Source: Candidatus Methylomirabilis sp. (GTDB taxonomy: Bacteria; DYJV01). From it: a DNA stretch of 27,573 nucleotides. The DNA is taken from positions 14,236 through 41,808 of the forward strand of contig DYJV01000015.1 of NCBI GenBank assembly GCA_020722945.1, written 5' to 3'. Position numbers and translations under genes: made by a program. The notes below the pieces were generated by a model. It did not search any database, was not told where the DNA came from, and was given only the letters and a program-made list of their open reading frames with translations. The number at the start of each line of letters is the position of its first letter. The first letter of the stretch is position 1. Below, piece by piece: positions 24,243 through 27,573 of the stretch.

Positions 24243-27200
24243 AAAATCCTGCAGTGGCTTTACCCCCTTATCACAATTTTTTGAAGCCTCTATCGCCATT
24301 ATAGCTGCTTTGGCTCCTTCAAGGGTTGTAAAATAGGGGATATTATACAAAACAGTATTACTCCTTATCTCTGTGGAGTCCTCCTTTGATTTTACATCAG
24401 CAGGACTATTGAGCACAAGGTCTATCTCCTTATTTTTTATGTAATCTATAATATTTGGACGCCCTTCATTCATTTTAAAAATTTTCTTATTTTCAATACC
24501 TCTCTCTGAAAGGAAATTGGATGTCCCCTCTGTTGCATATATCTCAAAATCAAGCTCTTTAAATTTTTTTGCAAGCTCATCTACACCCTTTTTATTCCAC
24601 ATAGTTATCAAAACCTTACCACTTGTGGGGAGTGTATTATTTGCTGATATTTGTGATTTGAGGAATGCAAGTGGGAAATTTATATCTATACCCATTACTT
24701 CACCTGTAGATTTCATTTCAGGACCAAGTAATGTATCAACTCCGATAAACTTTGAAAATGGGAAAACAGCCTCTTTAACAGAGTAGTATCTGGGGGTTAT
24801 ATTCTCTTTGAGATTAAAATCTCTTATCTTCTTCCCAAGCATTAGTTTGGCTGCAATTCTTGCAAGGAGTATCCCTGTCGATTTTGATACAAAAGGGACT
24901 GTCCTTGATGCTCTTGGATTGACCTCTAAGATGTAAACATCCCCGTTTTTTACTGCAAATTGAACATTCATCAAACCTATAACTTTTAGGCTGAGTGCAA
25001 GCTCGATAGTTTGCCTTTTTATCTCCTGAATAATTGATTCTGGAAGTGAATATGGTGGCAAAGAGCAAGCACTATCTCCAGAATGTATCCCTGCACCCTC
25101 TATATGCTCCATTACTCCACCAATAAAAACTTCCTCCCCGTCAGATACACAATCAACGTCTATCTCATAAGCCTCTGATAAAAATTTGTCTATTAAAACA
25201 GGATGTTCTGGAGATACTTTTACCGCTTTTTTCATATAGTTTTCAAGGCTATCCTCATCATAAACTATCTCCATAGCCCTCCCCCCAAGAACATAAGATG
25301 GTCTTACAATAACAGGAAAACCTATCTTTCTGGCTATTTTAAGAGCTTGAGTGTAATCAAAGGCAGTGTCATTTTCAGGCTGCCTGAGATTGAGTTTGTT
25401 TATAAGTTGTTTGAACTTTTCTCTGTCTTCAGCAACATCAATATTGTCAGGGTCTGTCCCAATAATAGGAGCTCCTGCATTTTTGAGTCTCTTAGCTAAT
25501 TTGAGAGGTGTCTGACCACCAAACTGAACTATGATCCCATCAGGATTTTCTGTAGATACAATATTCATAACATCTTCAAAAGTAAGTGGCTCAAAATATA
25601 ATTTATCTGATATATCGTAATCTGTGCTGACAGTTTCAGGATTACAGTTTACCATGATTGCTTCGTAATTCTCCTCCCTTAGTGCAAAAACAGCATGAAC
25701 ACAGCAGTAATCAAACTCTATCCCCTGACCTATTCTATTGGGTCCTCCACCTAAGATCATAACTTTCTTTCTATCTGTCTTTGCAGATTCATCCTCATCT
25801 TCGTATGTAGAGTAGAGATATGGAGTATATGCCTTAAACTCTCCTGCACATGTATCAACCATTTTGTAGACAGGTTTGATGTTAAAATTTCTCCTCAACT
25901 GGGCAATATCATCCTCTTTTTTGTTTGTGAGCTGAGCAATACGCCTATCAGAGAAACCTTTTTTCTTGAGAAGAGTAAGATTGGTTGAATTGAGCATTGA
26001 AAATGGCTGTTCAACAAGAGCAATCTCCTCTTTTATTATGTCAAGGATATTATACAAAAACCATTTATCAACAAAAGTCAATCTATGTATCTCGTCAATG
26101 CTCATACCACGTCTAAATGCTTCACCTATTGCCCATAGTCGTTTACTGTTGGCATCACGGAGATTATCACGTAACTGCTCCTCTGATATCTCTTCAAAAC
26201 TTATATCGAGCCCATAAGTATCCTCTTCCAGAGATCTTATAGCTTTTTGGAGAGATTCTTTGAATGTCCTACCGATCCCCATAACCTCACCGACAGATTT
26301 CATTTGGGTGGTAAGAGTGGAATTTGCTCCGGGAAATTTCTCAAATGTAAAGCGAGGAATTTTGGTAACTACATAATCTATTGTAGGTTCAAATGATGCA
26401 GGTGTCTGCTTTGTTATATCGTTTTTTATCTCATCAAGTGTATAACCAACTGCTAATTTGGCAGCTATTTTGGCAATTGGGAAACCAGTGGCTTTTGAAG
26501 CAAGTGCCGAACTTCTCGAAACTCTTGGATTCATCTCAATTATAACAAGCTCTCCACTATCAGGGTTGACTGCAAACTGGATATTAGAACCACCTGTATC
26601 AACACCTATTTCACGAATTACATCAATAGATGCATTCCTCATTATCTGATACTCTTTGTCAGTAAGGGTCTGAGCAGGTGCAACCGTTATGCTATCTCCA
26701 GTGTGAACTCCCATTGGATCAAGATTCTCAATAGAACATATAATAACAACATTGTCATTTTTGTCCCGCATCACTTCAAGCTCATACTCTTTCCACCCAA
26801 TAAGTGATTTCTCTATAAGTATCTCATTAACGGGACTACAATTTAACCCCCACTTTACATAGTTTTCGTATTCCTCTATATTGTAGGCAATATTTCCACC
26901 AGTGCCGCCAAGGGTAAATGAAGGTCTTATTATTACAGGGAAACCTATATCTTTGATTATCTCATTTGCTTGCTCGACATTGTTAGCATAGCCGCTTTGT
27001 GGAAGTTTAAGACCTATCTTCTGCATTGCTTTTTTGAAAAGCTCTCTATCTTCAGCTTTTTTGATAGATTCAAGCTTTGCAGCAAGAATTTCAACATTAT
27101 ACTTCTCAAGAACACCAGCTTCCGCAAGTCCAACTGTAATATTGAGTGCAGTCTGCCCACCAAGAGTTGGCAAAAGAGCATCAGGCCTCTCCTTTTCTAT

Positions 27201-27431
27201 TATCTTTGTAAGAAACTCAACAGTAAGAGGCTCTATATATGTTCTATCTGCAAAGTCTGGGTCTGTCATTATTGTGGCAGGATTACTATTGACAAGAACA
27301 ATATCGTAACCCTCCTCTTTAAGAGCCTTACACGCTTGAGTCCCTGAATAATCAAATTCACATGCCTGACCGATTATGATGGGACCTGAACCTATAAGTA
27401 AAATTTTCTTGATATCTTCTCTTTTAGGCAA
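24228..27431 (-). CDS. carB: Carbamoyl-phosphate synthase large subunit
   Basis: 1067 residues, full length. With the CarA amidotransferase it makes carbamoyl phosphate from glutamine, bicarbonate and two ATP, for arginine and pyrimidine synthesis. The internal duplication is plain: [20 protein letters not shown] opens the first half and [19 protein letters not shown] the second (from about residue 560). Each half has an ATP-grasp domain. The last ~130 residues form the allosteric MGS-like domain. The start codon is TTG (27429-27431), with GAGG about 7 bases upstream and the usual [11 protein letters not shown] beginning. carA is not in the window. Together with argG, two arginine-route genes occur here in separate transcripts. 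Confidence 0.98.
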   Translation of the reverse strand: MPKREDIKKILLIGSGPIIIGQACEFDYSGTQACKALKEEGYDIVLVNSNPATIMTDPDFADRTYIEPLTVEFLTKIIEKERPDALLPTLGGQTALNITVGLAEAGVLEKYNVEILAAKLESIKKAEDRELFKKAMQKIGLKLPQSGYANNVEQANEIIKDIGFPVIIRPSFTLGGTGGNIAYNIEEYENYVKWGLNCSPVNEILIEKSLIGWKEYELEVMRDKNDNVVIICSIENLDPMGVHTGDSITVAPAQTLTDKEYQIMRNASIDVIREIGVDTGGSNIQFAVNPDSGELVIIEMNPRVSRSSALASKATGFPIAKIAAKLAVGYTLDEIKNDITKQTPASFEPTIDYVVTKIPRFTFEKFPGANSTLTTQMKSVGEVMGIGRTFKESLQKAIRSLEEDTYGLDISFEEISEEQLRDNLRDANSKRLWAIGEAFRRGMSIDEIHRLTFVDKWFLYNILDIIKEEIALVEQPFSMLNSTNLTLLKKKGFSDRRIAQLTNKKEDDIAQLRRNFNIKPVYKMVDTCAGEFKAYTPYLYSTYEDEDESAKTDRKKVMILGGGPNRIGQGIEFDYCCVHAVFALREENYEAIMVNCNPETVSTDYDISDKLYFEPLTFEDVMNIVSTENPDGIIVQFGGQTPLKLAKRLKNAGAPIIGTDPDNIDVAEDREKFKQLINKLNLRQPENDTAFDYTQALKIARKIGFPVIVRPSYVLGGRAMEIVYDEDSLENYMKKAVKVSPEHPVLIDKFLSEAYEIDVDCVSDGEEVFIGGVMEHIEGAGIHSGDSACSLPPYSLPESIIQEIKRQTIELALSLKVIGLMNVQFAVKNGDVYILEVNPRASRTVPFVSKSTGILLARIAAKLMLGKKIRDFNLKENITPRYYSVKEAVFPFSKFIGVDTLLGPEMKSTGEVMGIDINFPLAFLKSQISANNTLPTSGKVLITMWNKKGVDELAKKFKELDFEIYATEGTSNFLSERGIENKKIFKMNEGRPNIIDYIKNKEIDLVLNSPADVKSKEDSTEIRSNTVLYNIPYFTTLEGAKAAIMAIEASKNCDKGVKPLQDFYLMK

Positions 27432-27463
27432 AATAAACCTCTCAGTATAATTTTAGTTTAAGA

Positions 27464-27492
27464 AATCTAACATATAAGGGATAAATTTTCAA
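27464..27492 (-). promoter_or_regulatory. Candidate carB promoter
   Basis: On the minus strand, TTGAAA (27487-27492), a 17-base spacer and TAGATT (27464-27469) lie about 35 bases before the TTG start. The spacing is ideal and the boxes are moderate matches. The remaining upstream sequence to the window end (27493-27573) is AT-rich, and I see no gene in it. Confidence 0.35.
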
Positions 27493-27573
27493 TATTTAAT
27501 TTATAGTGCAACTGTAAGATGATAGTGTATAGAAAAGTTCGCAATTTTCATATAAGATAAGCTTCTCTTAATT

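Noticed and set aside
25203-25499. Frames opposite carB, ileS and alaS (for example 25203-25499, 15472-15879, 11072-11254).
   Set aside because: All are antisense shadows of clearly conserved genes with no ribosome sites and no motifs.

Overview
The window is AT-rich (roughly one third G+C) and comes from a Gram-negative, double-membraned bacterium. Evidence for the second membrane is TolB, the lipoprotein genes lspA and lgt, a WaaL/Wzy-type polymerase or ligase, an AsmA-like protein and a PilT-type motor. Gene content and base composition fit the Deferribacterota (Deferribacter/Calditerrivibrio type). That is an inference from memory and was not checked by any search.

Left edge to about 7.7 kb, minus strand: a 5'-truncated remnant (1-338) is followed by a tight gene string read right to left: tolB, argG, a NUDIX hydrolase, a soluble nitrilase-fold protein of unknown role, lspA, lgt and a FlaA1/PglF-type nucleotide-sugar dehydratase. 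Most junctions overlap or are nearly adjacent, so this is probably one operon. It combines cell-envelope functions (Tol, lipoprotein maturation, polysaccharide) with arginine synthesis.

About 7.7-8.0 kb: a divergent regulatory region serves tolB (minus) and recA (plus). It holds candidate promoters for both and a 16-bp palindrome.

About 8.0-18.0 kb, plus strand: recA, a PilT/PilU-type ATPase, alaS, an exported M16 zinc peptidase, a conserved protein of unknown function and ileS. Gaps are 15-34 bases, each with a good Shine-Dalgarno sequence, so this is probably one housekeeping operon.

About 18.03-18.68 kb: a non-coding stretch packed with palindromic repeats. Two complete copies of a REP/MITE-like element lie in opposite orientation, with one degenerate copy and other hairpins.

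About 18.68-22.4 kb, plus strand: a surface-polysaccharide cluster with an O-antigen ligase/polymerase that seems to begin at an ATT codon, a methyltransferase, a family 2 glycosyltransferase and an ApbE flavin transferase. Each gene overlaps the next. A separately promoted AsmA-like membrane-anchored protein follows (22.6-24.1 kb). It converges on carB (minus, TTG start), which fills the rest of the window.

No tRNA, rRNA, CRISPR array, integrase or transposase gene was seen. The least expected element is the nitrilase-superfamily protein placed directly against lspA and lgt. Lnt, the third lipoprotein-maturation enzyme, belongs to the same superfamily, but this protein lacks Lnt's membrane domain.
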